Assembly (NCBI GenBank): GCA_963780755.1
Contig: CAWACX010000002.1
Coordinates: 682,001-746,000, forward strand
Reading direction: 5' to 3'
Length of the DNA: 64,000 nucleotides
Source: JALYNX01 sp963780755
Lineage (GTDB): Bacteria > Actinomycetota > Acidimicrobiia > Spongiisociales > ZC4RG35
Under the pieces are notes generated by a model that saw only the letters and a list, made by a program, of their open reading frames with translations, was not told the origin of the DNA and ran no database searches. Within the stretch, counting starts at the first letter, position 1. Each line of letters opens with the position of its first letter. Below are positions 15,791 to 24,356 of the stretch, in pieces. Both the position numbers and the translations under genes were made by a program.

Positions 15791-17430
15791 TCCGCCATGT
15801 TCGGTATCGATCCGTCGGTCTGGTGCATCTGCTCGTGGGTTGCCAGCAGGCCCTCGAAGTTCGGGGGGTTCTCGACGTCGATCGCGATCAGGTGACGGGT
15901 CACCGGCCCCCCGTCGCGGTCGAACGCCCGAGCCCTGGCGATGAGAGCGGCGGAGGCGTCGTCGATCCGACGGTGCTGGGCGAGGTGCTCCTCCCACGAC
16001 CCGGTGGTGAACAACTCGGTGATCCGGGTGGGCACCGAGGCGTTGCGGAACAGGGCCCACCGGTAGGCGCCGGTGCGAAGGCGGACCATGCGAACCTCGT
16101 TCATCAACTCGGCGAACTCGGCGAGGTCCCCTTCGTCGATGGTCCAGGTGTTGAGGATGTACACCGGGCCCCCCTCCAGAGTCTCGTCATGGGCCGGAGG
16201 CTCTCGCTCCAGGGAGAACTCGGGTGATTCCACCTCGTCGAGGCTGGGAAGCTTGAAGGCGGGCGAGGCCAGCCCAAGGGCCACGGTTCCCAGGGACAGC
16301 GTGACCATGGCCTGACCGGTGCCGATGGCGTCGGCGACCACACCCGACAGGATCGCCCCCAGGGGAAGGACGCCACCGAAGGCAAGGCTGTAGAACGACA
16401 TTGCCCGCCCTCTGATCCAGCCCGGCGCCATCAGCTGTGCCGTGGCGTTGAGGTTGGTCAGGGTGAGCACCCAGAAGGCGCCTGAGATGAACATGAACAC
16501 GAGCGCCCAGGCGAGGTTGGGCGCAAGGCCGACTCCGATTCCGGCGAGCCCGAACCCGGTGATCGTCACCATCGGCGACCTGCGACGCAGTCGCGAGACG
16601 ATGTGCGCCCTGATGAATGCCCCCAAGAGGGCTCCGGCCCCCATCGCCGCCAGCAAGAAGCCGAGGGCTCCGGCCCCGCCCCCCAAGGACTCGGTGCGTC
16701 CCGGCAACACCGATTGGACGACAGCCGAGGTGATGGCGAAAAGGGCAACCAGCAACAGCAGCCGGCGGAACACCGGTGTGTAGCGGGCATAGCGGACTCC
16801 GAGGCTGATCGCGGTGCCGAATGAGGTGCTTTCCCGCGCCGGGCTGTTGATCGTGCTCCCGATGATGATCAGTGCCACGATCACCGCGGCGTAGGTGAGG
16901 GCGTTGATCCCGAAACCCGCCTGCGGGCCGAGGGTGGCGACGATCACACCGCCGATGGCCGGTCCCACGGCGCGGGCCACGTTGAACCCGGCCGAGTTGA
17001 GCGCTACCGCGTTGGGGATCATGGGGCGCGGGACGAGGTCGGGGAGCAGGGCGTTCCAGGTGGGGAGGTTGAGAGCGACACCGGTGCCGAGGATCAGGCC
17101 GAGGCCGAGCAGCCAGCCAGGGGTTATCAGATCGGCGGCGGTGAGGACCGCCATGGTCAGCGCCGAGCCACCCATGATCACCTGCGAGATCACCATGAGC
17201 TTGGTCCGGTCGAACATGTCGGCCAGGGCTCCCACCGCCAGCGCCAGGAAGAGCAAGGGCAGGGTGCTGGAGGCAACCATGAGCCCCACCCAGGTGTTGG
17301 AGCCTGTCATTTCGAACATGAGCCAGTTGGCCGCAACCGTCTGAATCAGGCTCCCCACGTTGGACACCAGGGAAGCGATCCACAGCGTGCGGAAAGAGCC
17401 GATTCGAAGAGGGGCGACCGCCGAGGCCAT
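15778..17430 (-). CDS. MFS transporter with C-terminal ABM-like domain (MFS_3 type)
   Basis: A 550-residue protein. Residues 1-400 are a 12-segment major facilitator core (FRTLWIASLVSNVGSLIQTVAANWLM, LMVASSTLPLLFLALAVGALADMFDRTKLM with the loop 2-3 motif, ARAVGPAIGGVIVATLG). It resembles the enterobactin-exporter/transmembrane secretion effector family. After the last membrane segment comes a soluble domain of about 110 residues (VYILNTWTIDEGDLAEFAELMNEVRMVRLRTGAYRWALF...FTTGSWEEHLAQHRRI) with the dimeric alpha+beta barrel pattern of antibiotic-biosynthesis-monooxygenase-like proteins, a known extension in this family. It should export small molecules by cation exchange. It is divergent from the next hydrolase. 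Confidence 0.93.
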   Translation of the reverse strand: MASAVAPLRIGSFRTLWIASLVSNVGSLIQTVAANWLMFEMTGSNTWVGLMVASSTLPLLFLALAVGALADMFDRTKLMVISQVIMGGSALTMAVLTAADLITPGWLLGLGLILGTGVALNLPTWNALLPDLVPRPMIPNAVALNSAGFNVARAVGPAIGGVIVATLGPQAGFGINALTYAAVIVALIIIGSTINSPARESTSFGTAISLGVRYARYTPVFRRLLLLVALFAITSAVVQSVLPGRTESLGGGAGALGFLLAAMGAGALLGAFIRAHIVSRLRRRSPMVTITGFGLAGIGVGLAPNLAWALVFMFISGAFWVLTLTNLNATAQLMAPGWIRGRAMSFYSLAFGGVLPLGAILSGVVADAIGTGQAMVTLSLGTVALGLASPAFKLPSLDEVESPEFSLEREPPAHDETLEGGPVYILNTWTIDEGDLAEFAELMNEVRMVRLRTGAYRWALFRNASVPTRITELFTTGSWEEHLAQHRRIDDASAALIARARAFDRDGGPVTRHLIAIDVENPPNFEGLLATHEQMHQTDGSIPNMADQDD

Positions 17431-17461
17431 GGTCGCAAGAGTAGGGGGGTAGGTTCGCCGG

Positions 17462-18112
17462 GTGGTTCGCGACCTCGCCTACTTCATCCAGGGTGACGGT
17501 GGCCCGGGCCCTGGCGTGCTCCTTCTCCACTCCTTTTGGGGCCTGACCTCCTCCGTCAAGAGCCTTGCTGACGAGCTCGCAGACCATCAGTTCACGGTGC
17601 TCGCCCCCGACATCAACTTCGGTGAGCTGCCCGAATCCGAGCAGGACGCCTTGGACCACCTTGGAAAAGCCGACCCCAACCGGCTGGCCTCTCTCGTCCT
17701 GTCATCGGCGAAGTTGCTCAACGAGAAGTCGACCGAAGGCCCGATCGGGATCATCGGATTCGGGATGGGCGGGTCGCTCGCCCTTTGGGCCTCGGTGAGG
17801 CTCGCGGCCCTGGTCGGGGCAGCCGTCTCCTTCTATGGGAGCCAGCAGATCGACTTTGCCGGCGCACGCGCTGCCTATCTGATCCACCTCGCCGAGGAGG
17901 ACGAGTTCGTCACCGATGACGAGGCCGCGTTCATGGAGGCCACCATGAGGCTCGAGGACCTCGAGGTCCAGGTGCTCCGGCATCCCGGCACCCGGCACGG
18001 TTTCGGGGAGCCCGACGGCGACACCTTCGATCCTGGCGCCTTCGATGCCGCGTGGAATGAGGTGCTTGCTTTCCTCGAGCTGCACCTCCGCCCGGGTGCT
18101 CCTGCGGGCTAA
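17462..18112 (+). CDS. dienelactone hydrolase-like protein lacking the catalytic nucleophile
   Basis: A 216-residue alpha/beta-hydrolase starting at GTG 17462. GVLLLHSFWGL (oxyanion strand), VLAPDINFGELP, IGIIGFGMGGSLALWASV and HPGTRHGFGEPDGDTFDP follow the dienelactone hydrolase plan. The canonical nucleophile elbow is G-x-C-x-G-G; here residues 99-104 read GFGMGG, so the catalytic cysteine is glycine. The acid region (EEDEFV) and histidine H179 remain. It may therefore be non-hydrolytic, perhaps a binding or regulatory protein, or use another residue. It is convergent with the AhpD-like gene, overlapping by 4 bp. Confidence 0.88.
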   Translation: MVRDLAYFIQGDGGPGPGVLLLHSFWGLTSSVKSLADELADHQFTVLAPDINFGELPESEQDALDHLGKADPNRLASLVLSSAKLLNEKSTEGPIGIIGFGMGGSLALWASVRLAALVGAAVSFYGSQQIDFAGARAAYLIHLAEEDEFVTDDEAAFMEATMRLEDLEVQVLRHPGTRHGFGEPDGDTFDPGAFDAAWNEVLAFLELHLRPGAPAG

Positions 18113-18666
18113 CCGGCGGCGGCGGCCCGGTCGTTTCGGATGTAGCCCTCGCGCGCCATGCGCTGTCCCATGACGTCGTAGACCTCGTGGCCCTCAGGGG
18201 TCAAAGTGGCTAGACCGTCGACGTAGCGGTTGAACATGCAGAAGGCGGCGGCGATCAACACCGCGTCGTGGATCTCGACGTCGGAGGCGCCCTCGTCACG
18301 GGCGAGGTCGATGTCTGCAGGTGTCACCTCGAGCCCGCTCACCGCGACCTTCGCCGCTATGTCGAGCAGCGCCCTGAGCTTGGGGGTCACTTCGGCGGTC
18401 GAAGGGTCGTGGCAGACGGCGTCGACCAGGTCGTAATCGCCCTCGAGGTTGTGGGCGGCAGCGGCGCGGTGGCTGGCATGACAGAAGTCGCAGTCGTTTC
18501 GAGAGGAGACATATGCGGCGATCATCTCTCGCTCTCCACTGGACAGGGTGCTCGGGCCGCGGAGCAAGACCTCGGCAAGCTCTCGCATCGGCTTGGCCGT
18601 CTCCGGCCGGAAGGCGAACGCGCTGGTGATTCCTGGCAGCTCGGGGGGCAAGGCGATGTGGGGCAC
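18109..18666 (-). CDS. AhpD-like / carboxymuconolactone decarboxylase family peroxidase-related protein
   Basis: A 185-residue protein with the AhpD-like active site SSRNDCDFCHASHR (CxxC followed by His) and the helical frame MREMAEVLLRGPST-like region (RELAEVLLRGPSTLSSGEREMIAAYVS). The C-terminal half (AAFCMFNRYVDGLATLTP) is typical of the peroxidase-related subgroup. Members reduce peroxides or relay reducing equivalents through the two cysteines. The GTG at 18666 is chosen because the conserved N-terminus PHIALPPELPGI follows directly, while the open frame further upstream is antisense to the dehydrogenase. It diverges from gabD2 with 49 bp between starts. Confidence 0.9.
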   Translation of the reverse strand: MPHIALPPELPGITSAFAFRPETAKPMRELAEVLLRGPSTLSSGEREMIAAYVSSRNDCDFCHASHRAAAAHNLEGDYDLVDAVCHDPSTAEVTPKLRALLDIAAKVAVSGLEVTPADIDLARDEGASDVEIHDAVLIAAAFCMFNRYVDGLATLTPEGHEVYDVMGQRMAREGYIRNDRAAAAG

Positions 18667-18715
18667 AGTCTCTACTTTCGAATTTGGTCGGGCGAGTGTA
18701 TGTACGGTTGGAGCT

Positions 18716-20290
18716 ATGGACGGCGAGATCCTCACCCGTCGGGTCGGCAGCACCTTGCTCCGTGACCTGGAGACCCGGATCGACGTGCCGACCGAGGGGA
18801 GAGCGACGATCGCAGTCGATTCCCCGTTCACGCTCGAGGTCATCGGGCACATCCCCCAGGCCACGGCAGATGACGTCGTGGAGGCGGTGCAGCGAGCGCG
18901 TAATGCGCAGAGGGTCTGGGCCGGTCTCGGTGCGCGCCGCCGAGCCGAAGTTCTACTTCGCTTTCACGACCTGCTCCTGGACGAGGTCGACACCGCGGTC
19001 GACATCATCCAGTTGGAGGGGGGCAAGGTGCGGTCCGGGGCATGGGAAGAGGTGGTCGACGTGGTCGGCACCGCCCGCTACTACGCCAACATGGGGCCCC
19101 GGCTCACCAGGCGCCGGCGCCGCCAGGGAGCGATGCCGGTGTTCACCCGCACCTACGAGTACCGCCACCCCAAAGGGGTCTGCGGGTTCATATCGCCCTG
19201 GAACTTCCCGTTCAACCTTTCGATCGGCGATGCCCTCGCCGCTCTTGCCGCCGGCAACGCCGTCGTCCTCAAGCCCGACGAGAAGACCCCTTACTCCCTT
19301 CTCTTCTCGGTCCGCCTCCTCGCCAAGGCAGGCGTGCCTGAAGGTGTGATCCAGGTCCTGACCGGCAGCGGGGAGGTCTGCGGCCCGGCCCTCGTCGACG
19401 AAGTCGACTACGTGATGTTCACCGGCTCCACAGCGGTCGGCTCCAGGATCGCCGAGCAGGCAGGGAGGAACCTGATTGGGGCATCGCTGGAGCTGGGCGG
19501 GAAGAACGCCGCCATCGTGCTCAACGATGCCGATCTCAATCGGACGATCCCGGGGATGGCGCGGGCGGCCTTTGGCCATGCCGGCCAGATGTGCGTCCAT
19601 GTCGAGCGGATCTACGTCGAGCGCACACTCATCGACGAGTTCACCCACAGGTTCGTGGCACACACCGAGCAGCTCGAGGTCTCGCCTTCGTTTGCCTTCG
19701 GACCGATCGTCAGCTCGCTGATCAACAGAGAGCATCTCGCAGCGGTCGAGTCACACGTCGACGACGCCGTCGCCAAGGGAGCGACCCTGCTCACCGGGGG
19801 AAAGCCGCGACCGGATGCAGGGCCTCTCTTCTACTCGCCAACAATCCTGAGCGGCGTTGATGAGAGCATGACAGTCTGCCGCTCCGAGACATTCGGGCCG
19901 GTGGTATCGATCTACCCGGTTGACTCCGTTGAGGAGGCCGTCCGACTGGCCAACGACAGCGACCTGGGCCTGACCTTCAGTGTCTGGTCGGCGGACACCC
20001 GTCGGGCCGTGCAAATCGCCACCCGCCTGCAAGCCGGTAGCGTCTCGATCAACGACGGGTTCGTTTCCACCTGGGGATCACATGACGCCCCCATGGGAGG
20101 GGTCAAGGGCTCCGGGTTGGGCCGTCGACATGGTCGGGAGGGCCTGCTCAAGTTCACCGAGCCGCAGACGGTGGCGGTGCAGCGGGTGGCACCTGCATAT
20201 GCCCCCGCCTTCGGGCTCTCCTATGAGACCTATCGGCGCCTGGTCGAGAAGCTGACCGTGGTCTTCCGGCACCTCCCGTTCTACAAGTAG
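18716..20290 (+). CDS. gabD2: NADP-type succinate-semialdehyde dehydrogenase, GabD2-like
   Basis: A 524-residue aldehyde dehydrogenase. The fold signatures are FISPWNFPFNLSIGDALAALAAGN (residues about 160-185), FTGSTAVGSRIA (NAD(P) loop), the general base glutamate in LELGGKNAA, and the catalytic cysteine in GHAGQMCVHVERIYV. The GQMCxxxERxYV form and the C-terminus with RRLVEKLTVVFRHLPFY are like actinobacterial GabD2 rather than GabD1. It oxidises succinate semialdehyde to succinate. The ATG at 18716 was chosen because upstream frame is antisense of the neighbouring gene. Confidence 0.88.
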   Translation: MDGEILTRRVGSTLLRDLETRIDVPTEGRATIAVDSPFTLEVIGHIPQATADDVVEAVQRARNAQRVWAGLGARRRAEVLLRFHDLLLDEVDTAVDIIQLEGGKVRSGAWEEVVDVVGTARYYANMGPRLTRRRRRQGAMPVFTRTYEYRHPKGVCGFISPWNFPFNLSIGDALAALAAGNAVVLKPDEKTPYSLLFSVRLLAKAGVPEGVIQVLTGSGEVCGPALVDEVDYVMFTGSTAVGSRIAEQAGRNLIGASLELGGKNAAIVLNDADLNRTIPGMARAAFGHAGQMCVHVERIYVERTLIDEFTHRFVAHTEQLEVSPSFAFGPIVSSLINREHLAAVESHVDDAVAKGATLLTGGKPRPDAGPLFYSPTILSGVDESMTVCRSETFGPVVSIYPVDSVEEAVRLANDSDLGLTFSVWSADTRRAVQIATRLQAGSVSINDGFVSTWGSHDAPMGGVKGSGLGRRHGREGLLKFTEPQTVAVQRVAPAYAPAFGLSYETYRRLVEKLTVVFRHLPFYK

Positions 20291-20308
20291 TCAGCGGGGC
20301 TTTGGTTG

Positions 20309-20788
20309 TCAGGGCTCCGACATCTCGGCGAGGTCGGCGGCCAGCACGTCACGGTCTTCGGGGTCCTCGACGTCCGCCAGCAGCGCCTTGGCCAGCTCCA
20401 GGTGCTCGGTGAAGGTCTCGACATCGTCGACCTCGGCTGCGGCGCGGGCAATCGCCTCGTGAGCGAAGCCCCTGACGAAGGCGTCGAGGTCGTGTTCCTC
20501 GCACACAGCCAGCGAGCGCTCGCCGAACCACTCGGCGAGATCGGCATAGCCCAGCACCACCGCGACCCGGGACACCTGCCAGTCGGCGATGGCGCGGTGC
20601 CTCGGGTCGCCGACCCGATACCAGTGAAAACGTTGGGCAAAGCTCGAGGCGAGCATGTCTTCGTCCTGCTCACGGGTCCGCTCCGGGAGGTCGAGCAGCT
20701 CCCAGGTGTGGTTGAAGGCCTGAGGGGCGAAGGTGCGATGCCAGGCCTCGAGTTGCTCCGGCGTGGGATCTTTGACCGGTTCGGCCAT
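20309..20788 (-). CDS. hypothetical helical protein
   Basis: A 159-residue acidic, predicted all-helical protein (FNHTWELLDLPERTREQDEDMLASSFAQRFHWYRVG, HRAIADWQVSRVAVVLGYADLAEWFGERSL, FVRGFAHEAIARAAAEV). The succession of amphipathic helices resembles a short TPR-like repeat, but no named family is recognised. The ATG at 20788 is supported by a GGAGG ribosome binding site 7-8 bp upstream; a GTG at 20803 would give five more residues and lacks such a site. It converges on gabD2 and is divergent from the LigD-type polymerase gene, so a link to DNA repair is only positional. Confidence 0.75.
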   Translation of the reverse strand: MAEPVKDPTPEQLEAWHRTFAPQAFNHTWELLDLPERTREQDEDMLASSFAQRFHWYRVGDPRHRAIADWQVSRVAVVLGYADLAEWFGERSLAVCEEHDLDAFVRGFAHEAIARAAAEVDDVETFTEHLELAKALLADVEDPEDRDVLAADLAEMSEP

Positions 20789-20821
20789 TCTCGTTCCCTC
20801 CACTCAGGGTCGGTTGCGGCG

Positions 20822-20832
20822 TACCTTAGGTA
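20822..20832. promoter_or_regulatory. short palindrome TACCT-T-AGGTA overlapping likely -10 of the LigD-type polymerase
   Basis: An 11-bp perfect palindrome ends 4 bp before the ATG at 20837. TACCTT within it fits a -10 element for a leaderless transcript, so a regulator binding here would block initiation. Short palindromes occur by chance, so support is weak. Confidence 0.25.
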
Positions 20833-20836
20833 GCCG

Positions 20837-21838
20837 ATGAGCGACTACACCACTGTGGAAGTGGGTGGCGAAGAGGTACGGGTCTCCAGCCCGGAGCGAG
20901 TGGTTTTCCCCAGGCAAGGTTGGACGAAACTCGATGTCGTCGAGCACTTCGTGGTCGTTGCCGAGGGCGCGATCCGGGGGATCGCAGGACGCCCCACGAT
21001 GCTCAAGCGATACATGGGGACGATCGACGAGGACCCGATCTATCACAAGCGGGCGGCGAACAACTCGCCGTTCGAGACCGCCGCGATCCGCTTTCCCTCG
21101 CAGCGCCCGGGACGGATGAACGTGCCCCGGGTCGAGGCCGATGTGATCCGCCTCGCCCAGTTGGGCTGCCTCGACTTCCATCCGTGGCCGGTCCGTGCCG
21201 AGGACACCGACCACCCCGATGAGTTGCGGTTCGACTTCGACCCCACTCCCGGCGTGACCTTCGACCAGGTGCGCCAGGCAGCTCTGGCTGCGCGGCCTCT
21301 GTTCGACGAGGTCGGGCTCATCGGATGGCCGAAGACGTCGGGGAGCCGTGGCATCCACGTCTACGTCCGGATCGAGCCGGTCTGGGACTTCTTCCAGACC
21401 CGGCGAGCCGTCCTCGCCTTTGCCCGCGAGTTGGAGCGGAGGATGCCGGGCCAGGTGACCACCAAGTGGTGGAAAGAGGAGCGCAAGGGGGTGTTCATCG
21501 ATTACAACCAGAACGCACGGGACAAGAGCGTCTCCTCGGCGTACGGCGTCCGACCCACCGGGTTCATCTCGGCCCCGGTGACCTGGGACGAGTTGGAGAC
21601 TGTCGCCATCGAGGATTTTCCCCTCGACACGTTCCGCGACCGGTACCGGGAGGTCGGAGATCGGTCGAAGGGGATCGACGAGGCGGCGGGAAGGATCGAC
21701 ACCCTCCTCGAGTGGATGCAACGGGACGAGGACAACGGGATCGGCGACGCCCCCTGGCCTCCGCACTACCCGAAGATGCCCGGCGAGCCGCCCCGGGTCC
21801 AGCCCTCGCGCCAGCGTCGACCCGACGACGAGTACTGA
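20837..21838 (+). CDS. LigD-type primase-polymerase (PolDom), stand-alone
   Basis: A 333-residue protein matching the polymerase domain of bacterial LigD. Visible are VVFPRQGWTKLDVVEHFV, MLKRYMGTIDEDPIYHKRA, the catalytic aspartates in ELRFDFDPTPG, WPKTSGSRGIHVYV (nucleotide-binding SGxRGxH) and GVFIDYNQNARDKSVSSAYGVRP. These enzymes fill gaps with ribonucleotides during non-homologous end joining or gap repair. The ligase and nuclease domains of full LigD are absent; a separate LigC-type ligase lies 3.5 kb away on the other strand. No Ku gene is present in the window. Confidence 0.93.
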   Translation: MSDYTTVEVGGEEVRVSSPERVVFPRQGWTKLDVVEHFVVVAEGAIRGIAGRPTMLKRYMGTIDEDPIYHKRAANNSPFETAAIRFPSQRPGRMNVPRVEADVIRLAQLGCLDFHPWPVRAEDTDHPDELRFDFDPTPGVTFDQVRQAALAARPLFDEVGLIGWPKTSGSRGIHVYVRIEPVWDFFQTRRAVLAFARELERRMPGQVTTKWWKEERKGVFIDYNQNARDKSVSSAYGVRPTGFISAPVTWDELETVAIEDFPLDTFRDRYREVGDRSKGIDEAAGRIDTLLEWMQRDEDNGIGDAPWPPHYPKMPGEPPRVQPSRQRRPDDEY

Positions 21839-21844
21839 GACGCT

Positions 21845-22573
21845 CTAGAGCGCGTCGCGGCGCTTCAGGGCCCAGGTGAGAACTGCCAGGCCCAGGGCGA
21901 CTACCGCGGCGATCTTGGCGACACCACCCCCAACCCCGGGGGCTACCGGGCCCAAGCTTTCGGTCGCGGCTTCACCGAACTCGTCCTCGAGGTCGGCATA
22001 GATAGAGAGGGCAACGTGCCAGATCGAGAACTGGGCGAGCCCGGTCACCGCGTTGGACAGGATCGTCTCCCAGACCACGATGTAACCGAGCCCGATGAGC
22101 AACGCGTGGGGCGCCAGGTAGCCAAGGGGTACGAACACCGCCGCGTATCCGATCCCGGCGGCCACGAACAAGGAGAGCCCGGCCAAAGTGTCTCCAACCC
22201 CGTTGCCAACAGCAAGTGATGCGATGACCGTTGCGAGCCATCCCAACACGCCGATCACCAGCGCCGCGACGGCGCCGGCGATTATCGACTGGGCGGCAAA
22301 CGAAAACCTGGAGAGCGGCCGGAGGTAGAGGTAGGGGAGGGTGCCGGCCTCCTTCTCCTCACGAAGCGTGGCGGCGGTGAGGATCAATGCCGCGACGACA
22401 TAGGTGTAGCCCACCGTGGCCAGGATGTCGGTGTACAGGGGTGTGAGCTCGTCGGGATCGGTGTCGAAGCCAACCAGCCAGTAGACAAGGGCAGGCACGG
22501 AGGCCAGGGCGGTGAGGGCGATGACTCGGCCCCGGCGCGTGAGGCGCCGGTAGAGGTGGAGAGCCAGCGTCAT
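21845..22573 (-). CDS. ABC-2 type transporter, permease subunit
   Basis: A 242-residue membrane protein with about six hydrophobic segments (VIALTALASVPALVYWLVGF, ILATVGYTYVVAALILTAATL, SIIAGAVAALVIGVLGWLATVIASLA, AAGIGYAAVFVPLGYLAPHALLIGLGYIV, VAKIAAVVALGLAVLTWAL). The segment EEKEAGTLPYLYLRPLSR is the ABC-2 coupling region. It is the last gene of a four-gene cluster on the minus strand and starts within the stop codon of the preceding ATPase (TGATG). It probably pairs with that ATPase. Substrate unknown. Confidence 0.88.
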   Translation of the reverse strand: MTLALHLYRRLTRRGRVIALTALASVPALVYWLVGFDTDPDELTPLYTDILATVGYTYVVAALILTAATLREEKEAGTLPYLYLRPLSRFSFAAQSIIAGAVAALVIGVLGWLATVIASLAVGNGVGDTLAGLSLFVAAGIGYAAVFVPLGYLAPHALLIGLGYIVVWETILSNAVTGLAQFSIWHVALSIYADLEDEFGEAATESLGPVAPGVGGGVAKIAAVVALGLAVLTWALKRRDAL

Positions 22574-23490
22574 CAGCCACCCTCGACCAGATAGCGAAAC
22601 ACGGATTCCAGGGACTCGTCGACCGGCTCGACACGGCTGAGGCCGATGCCGGCCTCGACCGCGATGCCTGGCAGCCTGCGAGCCAGATCGCCTGCGTCCG
22701 AGGCTTCGACGTGGACCGTGTTCCCGTCGAGGCCGACACCGACGACACCGGGGACCGACATCAGCAGCCCGGCGAGGCGCCTCGGGTCGTTGGCCTCGAC
22801 GAAAACTCGCCGCGGCTTGTCAGTCATCGCGGCGCGGATGGTTCCAACATCCCCGACGGCCGCCAGGCGCCCATCGACCATCGCCACCACTCGATCGGTC
22901 ATCCGCTCCACTTCGGCGAGGACGTGGGACGAAACGATCACCGTCCTCCCTTCGTCACCGAGCTTGCGGAAGAGATCGATGAGGTGGGCGCGCTGCACCG
23001 GGTCGGCGCCGTTGAGTGGCTCGTCGAGCAGCAACACCTCGGGGTCGGAGACCAGGGCCTGAGCCACCTTGGCTCGTTGCCTCATCCCCTTGGAGAATCC
23101 ACCGAGAGCTCGATCGGCGGCGTCAGTCAGGCCAACGGTCTCGATGGCAGCTTGAACGCGGGTCGGAGCGTCATCAACCTTCGCCAGGCGTGCCGCCAGA
23201 GTGACGAACTGGCGGCCGGTGAGCCGCTCGTACACGCTCTCGTCCTCAGGGACCATGGCGATCCTGCGATAGATCGAGGGGTGGGCCCTCGGGTCCTCTC
23301 CCAGGATCCGCACCTGGCCCTGAGAGGCGCGCTGCAGCCCGGTGAGCACCCGAAGCAGGGTGGTCTTTCCTGCCCCATTCGGGCCGAGGAGGCCGGTGAC
23401 GCCCGGCCGAAAACTGATGGTCAGCTCGCTCACCGCCACCTTGAGCCCGAACCATTTGGAGAGCCCGGTGATCTCGATCGTGTCGCTCAA
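22573..23490 (-). CDS. ABC transporter ATP-binding subunit
   Basis: A 305-residue ATPase with Walker A GPNGAGKTT, a divergent signature GGFSKGMRQRAKVAQALV, Walker B LLLDEPLNGADP and the switch histidine in VIVSSHVLAEV. The SKGMRQR signature is typical of Gliding/Ccm-like and NosF/BcrA-like exporters. A C-terminal regulatory extension of about 90 residues (VFVEANDPRRLAGLLMSVPGVVGVGLDG) has an ACT-like alternation. It overlaps the upstream permease by 4 bp and the downstream permease by 1 bp, so all four genes are likely translationally coupled. Confidence 0.94.
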   Translation of the reverse strand: MSDTIEITGLSKWFGLKVAVSELTISFRPGVTGLLGPNGAGKTTLLRVLTGLQRASQGQVRILGEDPRAHPSIYRRIAMVPEDESVYERLTGRQFVTLAARLAKVDDAPTRVQAAIETVGLTDAADRALGGFSKGMRQRAKVAQALVSDPEVLLLDEPLNGADPVQRAHLIDLFRKLGDEGRTVIVSSHVLAEVERMTDRVVAMVDGRLAAVGDVGTIRAAMTDKPRRVFVEANDPRRLAGLLMSVPGVVGVGLDGNTVHVEASDAGDLARRLPGIAVEAGIGLSRVEPVDESLESVFRYLVEGG

Positions 23491-24356
23491 GCCAGCCTCC
23501 GATAGCGGCTACGCACGAACCAGGCCGCGGCAATCACGAGGACAACGATCACGACCACTGAGGCCCAAACCTCGAACCCGGCGACTTCCGCGGGGTAGTC
23601 CACTGTGTCCTGGAAGAGGTAGTCACGAATGATCCTCGGGTGATGGTCGAGGGCGAGAAGAGAGGCGTACCGGGCGCCGGGGAAGGTGGCCTCCGCGACC
23701 CGGCCGGCCACCGCACCCCCCGCGACCAGTATCCCGAGGAAGGCGGCCGCAGCGATACCGGTGCGATCGATCACGGAGGAGAGGGTGATCACCAGTGCGC
23801 CATGGAGGGCGATGAAACAGAGCGTTGTCACCGGGACCTTCCACAGGATGTCGATGTTGTCGGTCAGGTAGGAAAGGAACCCGTCGTCGGAGATGAGGGC
23901 GAGTCCGAGGTGGAGCAGGAGTTGGGGGACCATGTAGATGGCGCCGACCACGGTGGCGAACGCGAGGGATTTGAAAGCCAGGTAGCCATCGACGGTGAGA
24001 GGGCGGGAGAAGTAGACCGAAAGGACTCCCCTGGTCCGGTCCGGTATCAAGAGCTGAGGCCCGGCGAAGGCGATGAAGAGCAGCGCAATCCACGAGTAGA
24101 AGTCGAAAAGCTCGCCGTAGCTGGGGACCTCGGCGGGGGCGTCACGGGCGAACCAAGCTGCGCCGATCAGCACCGCCGCCAGGACTACCGCGATCGAGAT
24201 CAGGCTCCAGGGAAAGATCTTCTCTCGGGCCTTGCGCCCGAGCCCGAGAACGCGGCGCACGCCGTCTTTGAATACCGCCTTTCGCGCTCCCCGTGGGCCG
24301 AGCCGGGGACCTTCGTAGGTGCGATATCCACGGTCGAAGATGACCTGGTCGGTCAC
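23487..24356 (-). CDS. ABC-2 type transporter, permease subunit
   Basis: A 289-residue membrane protein with an unusually long polar N-terminus of about 45 residues (IFDRGYRTYEGPRLGPRGARKAVFKDG) followed by about six membrane segments (WSLISIAVVLAAVLIGAAWFA, LFDFYSWIALLFIAFAGPQLLI, FATVVGAIYMVPQLLLHLGLALI, VTTLCFIALHGALVITLSSVI, AAAAFLGILVAGGAVAGRVA, VVVIVVLVIAAAWFV). PDRTRGVLSVYFSRPLT is the coupling region. The sequence IFDRGYRxYxGxR at the N-terminus is known from actinobacterial ABC-2 permeases. It sits between two ATPase genes and overlaps both by 4 bp. Confidence 0.9.
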   Translation of the reverse strand: MTDQVIFDRGYRTYEGPRLGPRGARKAVFKDGVRRVLGLGRKAREKIFPWSLISIAVVLAAVLIGAAWFARDAPAEVPSYGELFDFYSWIALLFIAFAGPQLLIPDRTRGVLSVYFSRPLTVDGYLAFKSLAFATVVGAIYMVPQLLLHLGLALISDDGFLSYLTDNIDILWKVPVTTLCFIALHGALVITLSSVIDRTGIAAAAFLGILVAGGAVAGRVAEATFPGARYASLLALDHHPRIIRDYLFQDTVDYPAEVAGFEVWASVVVIVVLVIAAAWFVRSRYRRLA

